Source: Kingdonia uniflora
Taxonomy: Eukaryota; Streptophyta; Magnoliopsida; Ranunculales; Circaeasteraceae
Reading direction: 5' to 3'
Assembly: GCA_014058105.1 (NCBI GenBank)
Contig: JACGCM010001101.1
Span: 62,001 to 126,000, forward strand
Length of the DNA: 64,000 nt
The notes beneath the pieces are model-generated. The model did not search any database. It had not been told where the DNA came from and saw nothing but the letters and a program-made list of their open reading frames with translations. The position numbers and the translations under genes are program-made. Of this stretch, positions 1 to 10,670 are shown piece after piece. Within the stretch, counting starts at the first letter, position 1; each line of letters opens with the position of its first letter.

Positions 1-475
1 TAAGAAAGATTTGGATTTTGAATCACTCCGATACTTTAGATCGCAATTCTGAGAAACTACGCTACCGGTAACTTGTTCGAGAGGTTGGCTCGTTGTTAAC
101 AACTAATTTTAGACCGACAACAAGCTAGGATATTTTTAAAATGAGTATCAAAACTCCCGACATTACTTTAGAATCGGTACGGATTTTTCACCACTCCGAT
201 GCTTTAGATTGCAATACTATAAACTAGGCAACCGCAACTCATTATGGAAGTTGGATCATGGTTAAGTAATTCCTCTTGACCAAAAAAAAGCGCTAGGATG
301 GTTACTCAATGAGTAGATGCAATCCAGACTTTTATTAAAAACCTGTTCGGATTTCGAACCACTCCATGCTTTAGATTGCAATTTGGAGATACTTTGCTAA
401 CATTAAATCGTTTGTGAGGTTGGATCGTAGTAAAGAGTGTCTTTTAGACCAACAACAAGCTAAGATTGTAAACGA

Positions 476-645
476 ATGAGTAGCAACAATCCAACCTTTA
501 AGTTATGACCAGTGCGGATTTTACACCACTCCGGTGCGTTATATTATAATTCCCAGAAATTTTGCTGCCGTAAACTCGCTTGGGAGGTTGGATCGCGGTT
601 AAGTGTTTCCTCTAGCCTAACAACAAGCATTAGGATAGTTACCAA
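476..645 (+). repeat. Type D monomer, reference copy (170 bp)
   Basis: Begins ATGAGTAGCAACAATCC and ends ...GGATAGTTACCAA before the next ATGAG. Two features are specific to D. A short inverted repeat CACC-ACTCC-GGTG sits at 524-536, and an AT block TATATTATAA follows at 540-549. The 3' part carries GTTAAGTGTTTCCTCTAG. Two main D forms exist: one reads AAGTTATGACCGG, the other AATTAAGACCGGTTCGG or AAGTTAAGACCGG. The second is frequent in 3.2-9 kb and 43-58 kb. Confidence 0.93.
524..549. other. D-specific short hairpin CACC-ACTCC-GGTG and TATA-like block (example)
   Basis: In D, the conserved ACCACTCC core is flanked so that CACC and GGTG form 4-bp arms around ACTCC (524-536). Immediately after is TATATTATAA (540-549), the most AT-pure stretch of the tetramer, which recurs about once per 673 bp. 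Many centromeric satellites are transcribed at low level, so a promoter role is conceivable, but I see no initiator or other promoter evidence. Chance composition is equally possible. Confidence 0.35.
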
Positions 646-813
646 ATGAGCAAGAAAACTCTCGGCTTTTATTTAAGAAAGGTTCGGATTACGAACCACT
701 CCGATACTTTAGATCGCAATTTAGAGAAACTTGGTTACATGTAACTTGTTCGAGTGGTTAGATCGCTGTAAAAAGCATATTTTATACAGACAACCAGCTA
801 GGATATTTACCAA
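646..813 (+). repeat. Type A monomer, reference copy (168 bp)
   Basis: Begins ATGAGCA, followed by a CTCTCGGCTTTTATTTAAG stretch, and contains the dyad GGTTCG-GATT(T/A)-CGAACC. In the 3' half a GGTAACTTGTTCGAG(T/A)GG block is followed by a TTTTAGACAGACAACCAGC or TTTTAGACCGACAACAAGC tail. A distinctive subtype in 3.2-9 kb and 43-58 kb has GGTAACATGTTCGAG and a CATTAGAC(C/T)GACAACAATT tail. These subtypes mark the alternating positions of the 8-monomer HOR. Confidence 0.93.
681..697. promoter_or_regulatory. Dyad GGTTCG-(5)-CGAACC in the A monomer core (example)
   Basis: A perfect 6-bp inverted repeat with a 5-base spacer, GATTA here and GATTT in most copies, for instance at 14238-14254. C monomers keep a 5-bp version. 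Because it recurs in about half of all monomers, with nearly fixed spacing, it could be a protein-binding dyad or a small cruciform. No binding protein can be named from the sequence. It does not match the vertebrate CENP-B box as I know it. Regulatory or structural function is inference. Confidence 0.45.
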
Positions 814-981
814 ATGAGTATCAACACTCCCGACTTTACTTTAGAATCGGTACGGATTTTTCACCACTCCGATGTTTTATATCGCAATTTTGAAGACTAG
901 GCTACCGCAACTCGTTTGGGAAGTTGGATAACGGCTATGTGTTTCCTCTTGACCAACAAAAAGCGCTAGGATAGTTACTCA
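814..981 (+). repeat. Type B monomer, reference copy (168 bp)
   Basis: Begins ATGAGTATCAACACTCCCG, continues TTTACTTTAGAATCGG, has the core GGTACGGATTTTTCACC and ends GCGCTAGGATAGTTACTCA. B lacks the GGTTCG/CGAACC dyad of A because both arms are changed. Several deletion forms exist: a 98-bp form at 3091, a 13-bp deletion form repeated in 16.9-22.4 kb, and fusions to A or D elsewhere. This copy is nearly identical to the B at 2418-2585, sharing rare variants such as TGAAGACTAG and GGATAACGGC. Confidence 0.93.
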
Positions 982-1148
982 ATGAGTAGATCCAATTCAG
1001 ACTTTTATTTAAAACCTGTCTGGATTTCGAACCACTCCATGCTTTAGATTGTAATTTTGAGATACATTGCTAAAGGCAAATCGTTTGAGAGGTTTGATCG
1101 CAGTAAAGAGTTTCTTTTAGGCCGGCAACAAGCTTAGATTGTAAACGA
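982..1148 (+). repeat. Type C monomer, reference copy (167 bp)
   Basis: Begins ATGAGTAGAT(A/C)CAAT, then ACTTTTATTTAAAACCTG, a five-base-arm dyad GTTCG-GATTT-CGAAC in most copies, ACCACTCCATGCTTTAG, and a GATTGTAAACGA end. A second form, C', begins ATGAGCTACAATCTTG, reads CTGTACGG and CCACTCCATCC, and ends GATCGTTACCGA. C' defines the 8-monomer zone at 3.2-9 kb and reappears at 29-31, 33, 37-43 and 50-57 kb. Confidence 0.93.
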
Positions 1149-1313
1149 ATGAGTAGCAACAATCCAACCTTTAAGTTATGACCGGTGCGGATTTCCCACC
1201 ATTCCGGTGCTTTATATAATAATTCCCAGAAACTTCGCTGCCGTCAACTCGTTTGGGAGGTTGGAACGTGGTTAAGTGTTTCCTCTAGTCTAACCAAAAG
1301 CTCTTGGACCTCA
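1149..1313 (+). repeat. D monomer fused to a B tail (A and most of B missing)
   Basis: This unit starts as a normal D but near 1300 switches to CTCAATGAGTAG, which is the end of a B followed by a C start. The following C begins at 1314 without an A or a full B between them, so about two monomers are missing from the usual order. It is one of two breaks in the otherwise regular first 3 kb. Confidence 0.8.
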
Positions 1314-1480
1314 ATGAGTAGATACAATCCATACTCTTATTTAAAACCTGTTCGGATTTTGAAACACTTCATGCTTTAGATTGCAATTTGGAGATACTTT
1401 GCTAAAGGCAAATCGTTTGAGAGATTGGATCGTAGTAAATAGTTTCTTTTGGGCCTACAACATGCTAAGATTGTAAACAA

Positions 1481-1744
1481 ATGAGTACCAACAATCCAAC
1501 CTTTAGATTATGACCCGCGCGGATTTCCCACCACTCCGGAGCTTTATATTATAATTCACCGATACTTCATTGCCGTCAACTCGTTTGGGAGGTTGGATCA
1601 TGGATAAGTGTTTCCTCTAGTCAAACCACTTCGATACTTTAGGATTGCAATTATAAGAAACTTTGCTACCGGTAACTTGTTCGAGTGGTTGGCCCGTGGT
1701 TAAGAACTAATTTTAGACCGACAACAAGCTAGGATATTTAAAAA
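1481..1744 (+). repeat. D-A fusion with about 74 bp deleted
   Basis: D starts at 1481 and runs to CCTCTAGTC near 1622. It is followed directly by AAACCACTTCGATACTTTAG from the middle of an A monomer, so the end of D and the first quarter of A are missing. The following B starts at 1745. Together with the fusion before it, this explains why the near-identical B monomers at 814 and 2418 are 1,604 bp apart instead of a multiple of 673. Confidence 0.8.
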
Positions 1745-3090
1745 ATGAGTATCAACACTCCCGACTTTACTTTAGAATCGGTACGGATTTTTCACCACTC
1801 CGGTGCTTTAGATCGCAATTCTAAAAACTAGGCTACCGCAAATCATTTGGGAAGTTGGATCGTGGTTAAGTAATTCCTCTGGACCAACAAAAAGCGCTAG
1901 GATAGTTACTCAATGAGTAGATGCAATCCAGAATTTTATTTAAAACCTGTTCGGATTTTGAACCACTCCATGTTTTAAATTGCAATTTGGAGATACTTTG
2001 CTAACGAAAAATCGTTTGGGAGGTTGGATCGTAGTAAAGAGTTTCTTTTAGACTGACAACAAGCTAAGATTGTAAACGAAGGAGTAGCAACAATCTAACT
2101 TTTAAGTTATGACCGGTGCGGATTTCACACCAATCCGGTGCTTTATATTATAATTCCCAGAAATTTTGCTGCCGTAAATTCGTTAGGGAGGTTGGATCGT
2201 GGTTAAGTGTTTCCTCTAGCCTAACAACAAGCGTTAGGATAGTTACCAAATGAGTAGAAAAACTCTCGGCTTTTATTTAAGAATGGTTCGGATTTCGAAC
2301 CACTCCGATACTTTAGATCACAATTCTGAGAAACTTGGCTACCAGTAACTTGTTCGAGTGGTTGGATCGTGTTTAAGAGCATATTTTAGACAGACAACCA
2401 GCTAGGATATTTACCAAATGAGTATCAACACTCCCGACTTTACTTTAGAATCGGTACGGATTTTTCACCACTCCGATGTTTTATATCGCAATTTTGAAGA
2501 CTAGGCTACCGCAACTCGTTTGGGAAGTTGGATAACGGCTATGTGTTTCCTCTTGACCAACAAAAAGCGCTAGGATAGTTACTCAATGAGTAGATCCAAT
2601 CCAGAATTTTATTTAAAACCTGTTCGGATTTTGAACCACTCCATGTTTTAAATTGCAATTTGGAGATACTTTTCTAACGAAAAATCGTTTGGGAGGTTGG
2701 ATCGTAGTAAAGAGTTTCTTTTAGACTGACAACAAGCTAAGATTGTAAACGAAGGAGTAGCAACAATCTAACTTTTAAGTTATGACCGGTGCGGATTTCA
2801 CACCACTCCGGTGCTTTATATTATAATTCCCAGAAATTTTGCTGCCGTAAATTCGTTAGGGAGGTTGGATCGTGGTTAAGTGTTTCCTCTAGCCTAACAA
2901 CAAGCGTTAGGATAGTTACCAAATGAGTAGAAAAACTCTCGGCTTTTATTTAAGAATGGTTCGGATTTCGAACCACTCCGATACTTTAGATCACAATTCT
3001 GAGAAACTTGGCTACCAGTAACTTGTTCGAGTGGTTGGATCGTGTTTAAGAGCATATTTTAGACAGACAACCAGCTAGGATATTTACCAA

Positions 3091-3188
3091 ATGAGTATCA
3101 ACACTCCTGACTTTACTTTAGAATAGTACGAATTTTTCACAATTCCGATGTTTTAAATTGCAATTCTGAAAACTAGGATAGTTACTCA
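3091..3188 (+). repeat. Truncated B monomer (98 bp), boundary of zone 1
   Basis: B starts normally, but at AAAACTAGG it jumps to ATAGTTACTCA, losing 70 bp. The two points share CTAGG (ACTAGG in mid-monomer and GCGCTAGG near its end), so the deletion probably used this 5-bp direct repeat. It sits exactly where the 673-bp tetramer zone gives way to the 1,338-bp octamer zone. Confidence 0.85.
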
Positions 3189-6100
3189 ATGAGCTACAAT
3201 CTTGAATTTTATTTAAAACCTGTACGGATTTCCAACCACTCCATCCTTTAGATTGCAATTATGAGATATTTGGATAACGGCAAATTTTTTGAGAGGTTGG
3301 ATCGTGGTAAAGAGATTTTTTTAGACCGACAACAATCTAAGATCGTTACCGAATGAGTAGTAACAATCCAACCTTTTAATTAAGACCGGTTCGGATTTCC
3401 CACCACTCCGGTGCTATATATTATAATTCCCTGAATCTTCATTGCCGTCAACTCGTTTGGGAGGTTGGATCGTGGTTAAATGTTTCCTCAAGTCTAACAA
3501 CAACCGCTAGGATAGTTACCAAATGAGCAGGAACACTCTCGGCTTTTATTTAAGAATGATTTTGATTTAGAACCACTCTGATACTTTAGATCGCAATTCT
3601 GAGAAACTTGGCTACCGGTAACATGTTCGAGAGGTTGGCTCGTGGTTAAGTGCTTCATTAGACTGACAACAATTTAGGGTAGTTACAAAATGAGTATCAG
3701 CGCTCCCGATTTTACTTAAGTATCGGTACGAATTTTTACCATTCCGATGCTTTAGATCGCAATTCAGAAAACTATGCTACCGCAAGTCGTTTGGGAAGTT
3801 GGATCGTGGTGAAGTGTTTCCTCTTGACCAACAACAAGTGCTAGGATAGTTACTCAATGAGCTACAATTTTTAATTTTATTTCAAACCTGTACGGATTTC
3901 GAACCACTCCATCCTTTAGATTGCAATTATGAGAAATTTTTATAGCGGCAATTTTTTTGTGAGGTTGGATCGCAGTAAATAGCTTGTTTAAGACAGACAA
4001 AAAGCTAAGATCGTTACCGAATGAGTAGCAACAATCCAATCTTTAAATTAAGACCGGTTCGGATTTCCCCCACTCCGGTGCTTTATATTATAATTCACAG
4101 AATCTTCACTGCCGTCAACTCGTTTGGGAGGTTAGAACGTGGCTAAGTGTTTCCTCTAGTCTAACAACAAGCGCTAGGATAGTTACCAAGTGAGCAGGAA
4201 CACTCTCGGCTTTTATTTAAGAAAGATTTGGATTTTGAACCACTCCGATACTTTAGATCGCAATTCTGAGAAACTTGGCTACCGGTAACTTGTTCGAGAG
4301 GTTGGCTCGCGGTAAAAAGCTAATTTTAGACCGACAACAAGCTAGAATATTTACCAAATGAGTATCAGCACTCCCGACTTTACATTAGAATCGGTACAGA
4401 TTTTTTACAATTCCTATGTTTTAAATCGCAGGTCTGAAAACTAGGCTACCGCAACTCGTTTGTGAAGTTTGATCGTGGTTAAGTGTTTCCTCTTGACCAA
4501 CAACAAGTGTTAGGCTAGTTACTCAATGAGCTACAATCTTGAATTTTATTTAATACCAGTAAGGATTTCCAACCACGTCATCCTTTAGATTGCACTTATG
4601 AGAAACTTTGATAGCGGCAAATTTTTTGAGAGGTTGGATCGTGGTAAAGAGCTTGTTTTAGACCGACATCAATCTAAGATCTTTACCGAATGAGTAGCAA
4701 CAATCCAACCTTTTAATTAACACCGGTTCGGATTTTCCACCACTCCGGTGCTTTATATTATAATTCCCAGAATCTTCATTGCCGTCAACTCGTTTGGGAG
4801 GTCAGATCGTGGTTAAGTGTTTCCTCTAGTCTAACAACAAGCGCAAGGACAGTTACCAAATGAGCAGGAACACTCTTGGCATTTATTTAAGAATGATTTG
4901 GATTTCGAACCACTCTGATACTTTAGATCGTAATTCTGAGAAACTTGGCTACCGGTAACATGTTCGAGAGGTTGGCTCGTGGTTAAGTGCTTCATTAGAC
5001 TGACAACAATTTAGGATAGTTCCCAAATGAGGATCAGCACTCCCGACTTTACTTAAGAATCGGTACGAATTTTTACCATTCTGATCCTTTAGATCGCAAT
5101 TCAGAAAACTATGCTACCGCAAGTCGTTTGGTAAGTTGGATCGTGGTTAAGTGTTTCCTCTTGACCAACAACAAGTGCCAGGATTGTTACTCAATGAGCT
5201 ACAATCTTTAATTTCATTTAAAGCCTGTACGGATTTCGAACCACTCCATCCTTTAGATTGCAATTATGAGAAATTTTTATAACGGAATTTTTTTTGAGAG
5301 GTTGGATCTCTGTAAAGTGCTTGTTTAAGACCTACAGAAAGCTAAGATCGTTACCGAATGAGTAGCAACAATGCAACCTTTAAATTAAGACCGGTTCGGA
5401 TATCCCCCCACTCCGGTGCTTTATATTATAATTCACTGAATCTTCACTGCCGTCAACTCGTTTGGGAGGTTGGATCGTGGTTAAGTATTTCCTCTAGTCT
5501 AACAATAAGCGCTAGGATAGTTACCAAGTGAGCAGGAACACTCTAGGCTTTTATTTAAGAAACATTTGGATTTCAAACCACTCCGATACTTTAGATCGCA
5601 ATTCTGAGAAACTTGGCTACCGGTAACTTGTTCGAGAGGTTGGCTCGCGGTTAAAAGATAATTTTAGACCGACAACAAGCTAGGATATTTTCCAAATGAG
5701 TAACAATACTCCCGACTTTACTTTAGAATCGGTACGGATTTTTCACAATTCCGATGTTTTAAATCGCAATTCTGAAAACTAGGCTACCGCAACTCGTTTG
5801 GGAAGTTTGATCGTGGTTAAGTGTTTCCTCTTGACCAGCAACAAGTGTTAGGATAGTTACTCAATGAGCTACAATCTTGAATTTTATTTAAAACCTGTAC
5901 GGATTTCCAACCACTCCATCCTTTAGATTGCAATTATGAGAAACTTGGATAACGACAAATTTTTTGAGAGGTTGGATCGTGGTATAGAGCTTGTTTTAGA
6001 CCGACAACAATCTAAGATCGTTACTGAATGAGTAGCAACATTCCAACTTTTTAATTAAGACCGGTTAGGATTTCCCACCACTCCGGTGATTTATATTATA

Positions 6101-9100
6101 ATTCCCAGAATCTTCATTGCCGTCAACTCGTTTGGGAGGTTGGATCGTGGTTAAGTGTTTCCTCTAGTCTAACAACAAGCGCTAGGATAGTTACCAAATG
6201 AGCAGGAGCACTCTCGGCTTTTATTTATGAATGATTTGGATTTCGAACCACTCTGATACTTTAGATCGCAATTCTGCGAAACTTGGCTACCGGTAACATG
6301 TTCGAGAGGTTGGCTCGTGGTTAAGAGCTTCATCAGACTGACAACTATTTACGATAGTTACCAAATGAGTATCAGCAATCCTGACTTTTCTTAAGAATCG
6401 GTACGAATTTTTACCATTCTGATGCTTTAGATCGCAATTAAGAAAACTATGTTACCGCAAGTCGTTTGGTAAGTTGGATCGTGGTTAAGTGTTTCCTTTT
6501 GACCAACAACAAGTTCTAGGATGGTTACTCAATGAGCTAAAATCTTTAATTTTATTTAAAACCTGTACGGATTTCGAACCACTCAATCCTTTAGATAGCA
6601 ATTATGAGAAATTTTTATAACGGTAATTTTTTTGAGAGGCTGGATCGCAGTAAAGAGCTTGTATAAGACCGACAAAAAGCTAAGATCGCTACCGAATGAG
6701 TAGCAACAATCCAACCTTTAAATTAAGACCGGTTCGGATATCCCCCCACTCCGGTGCTTTATATTATAATTCACAGAATCTTCACTGCCGTCAACTCGTT
6801 TGGGAGGTTGGATTGTGGTTAAGTGTTTCCTCTAGACTAACAACAAGCGCTAGGATAGTTACCAAGTGAGCAGGAACACTCTCGGCTTTTATTTAAGAAA
6901 GATTTGGATTTCGAACCACTCCGATACTTTAGATCGCAATTCTGAGAAACTTGGCTACCGGTAACTTGTTCGAGAGGTTGGCTCGCGGTTAAAAGCTAAT
7001 TTTAGACCGACAACAAGCTAGGATATTTACCAAATGAGTATCAACACTCCCGACTTAACTTTAGAATCGGTACGGATTTTTCACAATTCCGATGTTTTAA
7101 ATCGCAATTCTGAAAACTAGGCTACCGCAACTCGTTTGGGAAGTTTGATCGTGGTTAAGTGTTTCCTCTTGACCAACAACAAGTGTTAGGATAGTTACTC
7201 AATGAGCTACAATCTTGAATTTTATTTAAAACCTGTACGGATTTCCAACCACTCCATCCTTTAGATTTCAATTATGAGAAACTTGGATAACGGTATATTT
7301 TTTGAGAGGTTGGATCGTGGAAAAGAGCTTGTTTTAGACCGACAACAATCTAAGATCGTTACCGAATGAGTAACAACAATCCAACCTTTTAATTAAGACC
7401 GGTTCGGATTTCCCACCAATCCGGTGCTTTATATTATAATTCCCAGAATCTTCATTGCCGTCAACTCGTTTGGGTGGTTGGATCGTGGTTAAGTGTTTCC
7501 TCTAGTCTAACAACAAGCGCTAGGATAGTTACCAAATGAGCAGGAGCACTCTCGGCTTTTATTTAAGAATTATTTGGATTTCGAACCACTCTGATACTTT
7601 AGATCGCAATTCTGAGAAACTTGGCTACCGGTAACAAGTTCGAAAGGTTGGCTCGTGGTTAAGAGCTTCATTTGACTGGCAACAATTTAGGATAGTTACC
7701 AAATGAGTATCAGCAATTCCGACTTTACTTAAGAATCGGTACGAATTTTTACCATTCTGATGCTTTAGATCGCAATTCAGAAAACTATGCTACCGCATGT
7801 CGTTTGGGAAGTTGGATCGTGGTCAAGTGTTTCCTCTTGACCAATAACATGTGCTAGGATGGTTACTCAATGAGCTGCAATCTTTAATTTAATTTAAAAC
7901 CTGTACGGATTTCGAACCACACCATCCTTTAGATTGCAATTATGAGAAATTTTTATAACGGCAATTTTTTTGAGAGGTTGGATCGCAGTAATGAGCTTGT
8001 TTAAAACCGACAAAAAGCTAAGATTGTTACCGAATGAGTAACAACAATCCAACCTTTAAATTAAGACCGGTTCAGATATCCCCCCACTCCGGTGCTTTAT
8101 ATTATAATTCTCAGAATATTCACTGCCGTCAACTCGTTTGGGAGGTTGGATCGTGGTTAAGTGTTTCCTCTAGTCTAACAACAAACGCTAGGATAGTTAC
8201 CAAGTGAGCAGGAACACTCTCGTCTTTTATTTAAGAAAGATTTGGATTTCGAACCACTCCGATACTTTAGATCGCAATTCTGTGAAACTTGGCTACCGGT
8301 AACTTGTTCGAGAGGTTGGCTCGCGGTTAAAAGCTAATTTTAGACCGACAACAAGCTAGGATATTTACCAAATGAGTATCAACACTCCCGACTTTACTTT
8401 AGAATCGGTACGGATTTTTCACAATTCCGATGTTTTAAATCGCAATTCTGAAAACTAGGCTACCGCAACTCGTCTGGGAAGTTTGATCGTGGTTAGGTGT
8501 TTCCTCTTGACCAAGAACAAGTGTTAGGATAGTTACTCAAAGAGCTACAATCTTGTATTTTATTTAAAACCTGTACGGATTTCCAACCACTCCATCCTTT
8601 AGATTTCAATTATGAGAAACTTGGATAACGGAAATTTTTTTGAGAGGTTGGATCGTGGTAAAGAGCTTGTTTTAGACCGACAACAATCTAAGATCGTTAC
8701 CGAATGAGTAGCAACAATCCAACCTTTTAATTAGGACCGGTTCGGATTTCCCACCACTCCGGTGTTTTATATTATAATTCCCTGAATCTTCATTGCCCTC
8801 AACTCGTTTGGGAGGTTGGATCGTGGTTAAGTGTTTCCTCTAGTCTAACATCAAGCGCTAGGATAGTTACCAAATGAGCAGGAGCACTCTCGGCTTTTAT
8901 TTAAGAATGATTTGGATTTCGAACACTCTGATACTTTAGATCGCAATTCTGAGAAACTTGGCTACCGGTAACTTGTTCGTGAGGTTGGCTCGCGGTTAAA
9001 AGCTAATTTTAGACAGACAACAAGCTAGGATATTAACCAAATGAGTATCAACACTCCCGACTTTACTTTTGAATCGGTACGGATTTTTCACAATTCCAAT

Positions 9101-9208
9101 GTATTAAATCGCAATTCTGAAAACTAGGCTTCCGCAACTCGTTTGGGAAGTTTGATCGTGGTTAAGTGTTTCTTCTTGACCAATAAAAAGTGCTAGAATG
9201 GTTACTCA
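3189..9208 (+). repeat. Zone 2: octameric HOR, 1,338-bp period
   Basis: C' monomers of the CTACAATCTTG subtype have GAGCTACAAT at 3191, 4528, 5866, 7204 and 8542, giving intervals of 1337, 1338, 1338 and 1338. Between them lie C'' monomers (ACAATTTTTA or ACAATCTTTA) and alternating A subtypes, one with GGTAACATG and a CATTAGACTG tail, the other with GCTCGCGGTTAAAAGC. The unit is therefore two diverged tetramers amplified together. About four and a half copies are present. Length conservation within 1 bp over four intervals suggests recent amplification. The zone ends through a hybrid A at 8874-9040 and a B that leads into an ordinary C at 9209. Confidence 0.93.
8874..9040 (+). repeat. Hybrid A monomer joining two octamer positions
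   Basis: The first half has the marks of one octamer A subtype (GAGCAGGAGCACTC, AAGAATGATTTGG, CACTCTGATAC). The second half has those of the other (GGTAACTTGTTCG, GCTCGCGGTTAAAAGC). The switch lies roughly at 8960-8990 and keeps the monomer in register, one base short. This is what unequal homologous exchange or gene conversion between non-equivalent A monomers would leave. It skips half an octamer and marks the edge of the regular zone. Confidence 0.75.
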
Positions 9209-10554
9209 TTGAGCAGATACAATCCAGAATTTTATTTAAAACCTGTTCAGATTTCGAACCACTCCACGCTTCAGATTGCAATTTGGAGATAATTTGCTAA
9301 CGGCAAATCGTTTGAGAGGTTGGATCGTAGTAAATAGTATCTTTTAGACCGAGAACAAGCTAAAATTGCAAACGAATGAGTAGCAACAATCCAGTCTTTA
9401 AGTTATGACCGACGCGGATTTCCCACCACTCCGGTGCTTTATATTATAATTCCCAGAAACTATACTGCCGTCAACTCGTTTGGGAGGTTGGATCGTGGTT
9501 AACTGTTTCCTCTAGCCTAAGAACAAGCGTTAGGATAGTTACCGAATGAGCAAGAAAACTCTCGGCTTTTATTTAAGAAAGGTTCGTATTTCGAACCACT
9601 CCGATACTTTAGATCGCAATTCAATGAAACTTGGCTACCGATAACTTGTTCGAGTGGTTGGATCGAGGATAAGAACTCATTATAGACAGACAACCAGCTA
9701 GGATATTTACCAAATGAGTATCAGCAATCCCGACTTTACTTTAGAATCGGCACGGATTTTTCACTACTCCGATGTTTTAAATCACAATTCTGAAAACTAG
9801 GCTACCGCAACTCGTTTGGGAAGTTGGATCGTGGTTAAGTGTATCCTCTTGACCAACAAATAGCGCTAGGATAGTTACTCAATGAGTAGATACAATTCAG
9901 ACTTTTATTTAAAACCTGTTCGGATTTCGATCCACTCCATGCTTTAGATTACCATTTGGAGATACTTTGCAAACGACAAATCGTTTGATAGGTTGGATCG
10001 TAGTAAAGAGTTTCTTTTAGACCAACAGCAAGCTAAGATTGTAAACGAATGAGTAGCAACAATGCAACCTTTAAGTTATGACCGGTTCTGATTTCCCACC
10101 ACTCCTGTGCTTTATATTATAATTCCCAGAATCTTCACTGCCGTCAACTTGTTTGGGAGGTTTGTTTGTGGTTAAGTATTTCCTCTAGTCTAACAACAAG
10201 CGCTAGGATAGTAACCAAATGAGCAGGAACACTCTCGGCTTTTATTTAAGAAAGTTTCGGATTCCGAACCACTCCGATACTTTAGATCGCAATTCTGAGA
10301 AACTTGGCTCCAGGAAACTTGTTCGAGTGGTTGGATCGTGGTTAAGAGCTTATTTAAGGAAGACAATCAGCTAGGATATTTACAAAATGAGTATCAACAC
10401 TCCCGACTTTACTTTAGAATCGGTACGGATTATTCACCACTCCGATGCTTTAGATTGAAATTCTGAAAACTGGGCTACCGAACCTCGTTTGGGAAATTGG
10501 ATCGTGGTTAAGAGTTTCCTCTTGACCAATAAAAAGCACTAGGATAGTTACTCA

Positions 10555-10670
10555 ATGAGATGATATAATCCAGACTTTTGGAGATACTTTGCTAACGGCA
10601 AATTGCTTGAGTGGCTGGATCGTAGTACATAGTTTCTTTTAAACCGACAACAAGCTTAGATTGTAGACGA
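10555..10670 (+). repeat. Short C monomer (116 bp), copy 1
   Basis: After CAGACTTTT the monomer jumps to GGAGATACTTTGC, omitting about 51 bp that include the CGGATTT/ACCACTCC core. The breakpoints share TTT. The identical deletion at 14539-14654 shows a single event later copied. It is one of few monomers lacking the conserved core and dyad. Confidence 0.87.

Larger units (their letters stand above)
476..1148 (+). repeat. Reference tetrameric higher-order repeat (D-A-B-C), 673 bp
   Basis: One intact copy of the ground-plan repeat, chosen because all four monomers are full length. Starts are at 476 (D), 646 (A), 814 (B) and 982 (C); the next D begins at 1149. The four monomers differ enough to be told apart at a glance, yet share their cores in register, as expected when an ancestral single-monomer array diverged and a four-monomer block was then amplified. 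Nearly all other periods in the window are close to multiples of this 673-bp unit, reduced by internal deletions. Confidence 0.95.
1..3090 (+). repeat. Zone 1: tetrameric HOR array, 673-bp period
   Basis: The window opens inside an A monomer. B begins at 141, C at 309 and D at 476, then regular A-B-C-D tetramers follow, interrupted by two shortened units between 1149 and 1744. The C starting at 1913 and the C at 2586 are exactly 673 bp apart, and 1913-2417 and 2586-3090 are near-identical, sharing rare variants such as GAAGGAGTAGC and GAATTTTATTT. That indicates recent local tandem duplication. The B monomers at 814 and 2418 are also near-identical, at a lag of 1,604 bp that spans the shortened units. 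The zone ends at the truncated B beginning at 3091. Confidence 0.9.

Noticed and set aside
681..697. GGTTCG...CGAACC as a tRNA T-arm
   Set aside because: The stem is 6 bp with a 5-base loop, no acceptor, D or anticodon arms surround it, and it recurs once per satellite monomer.
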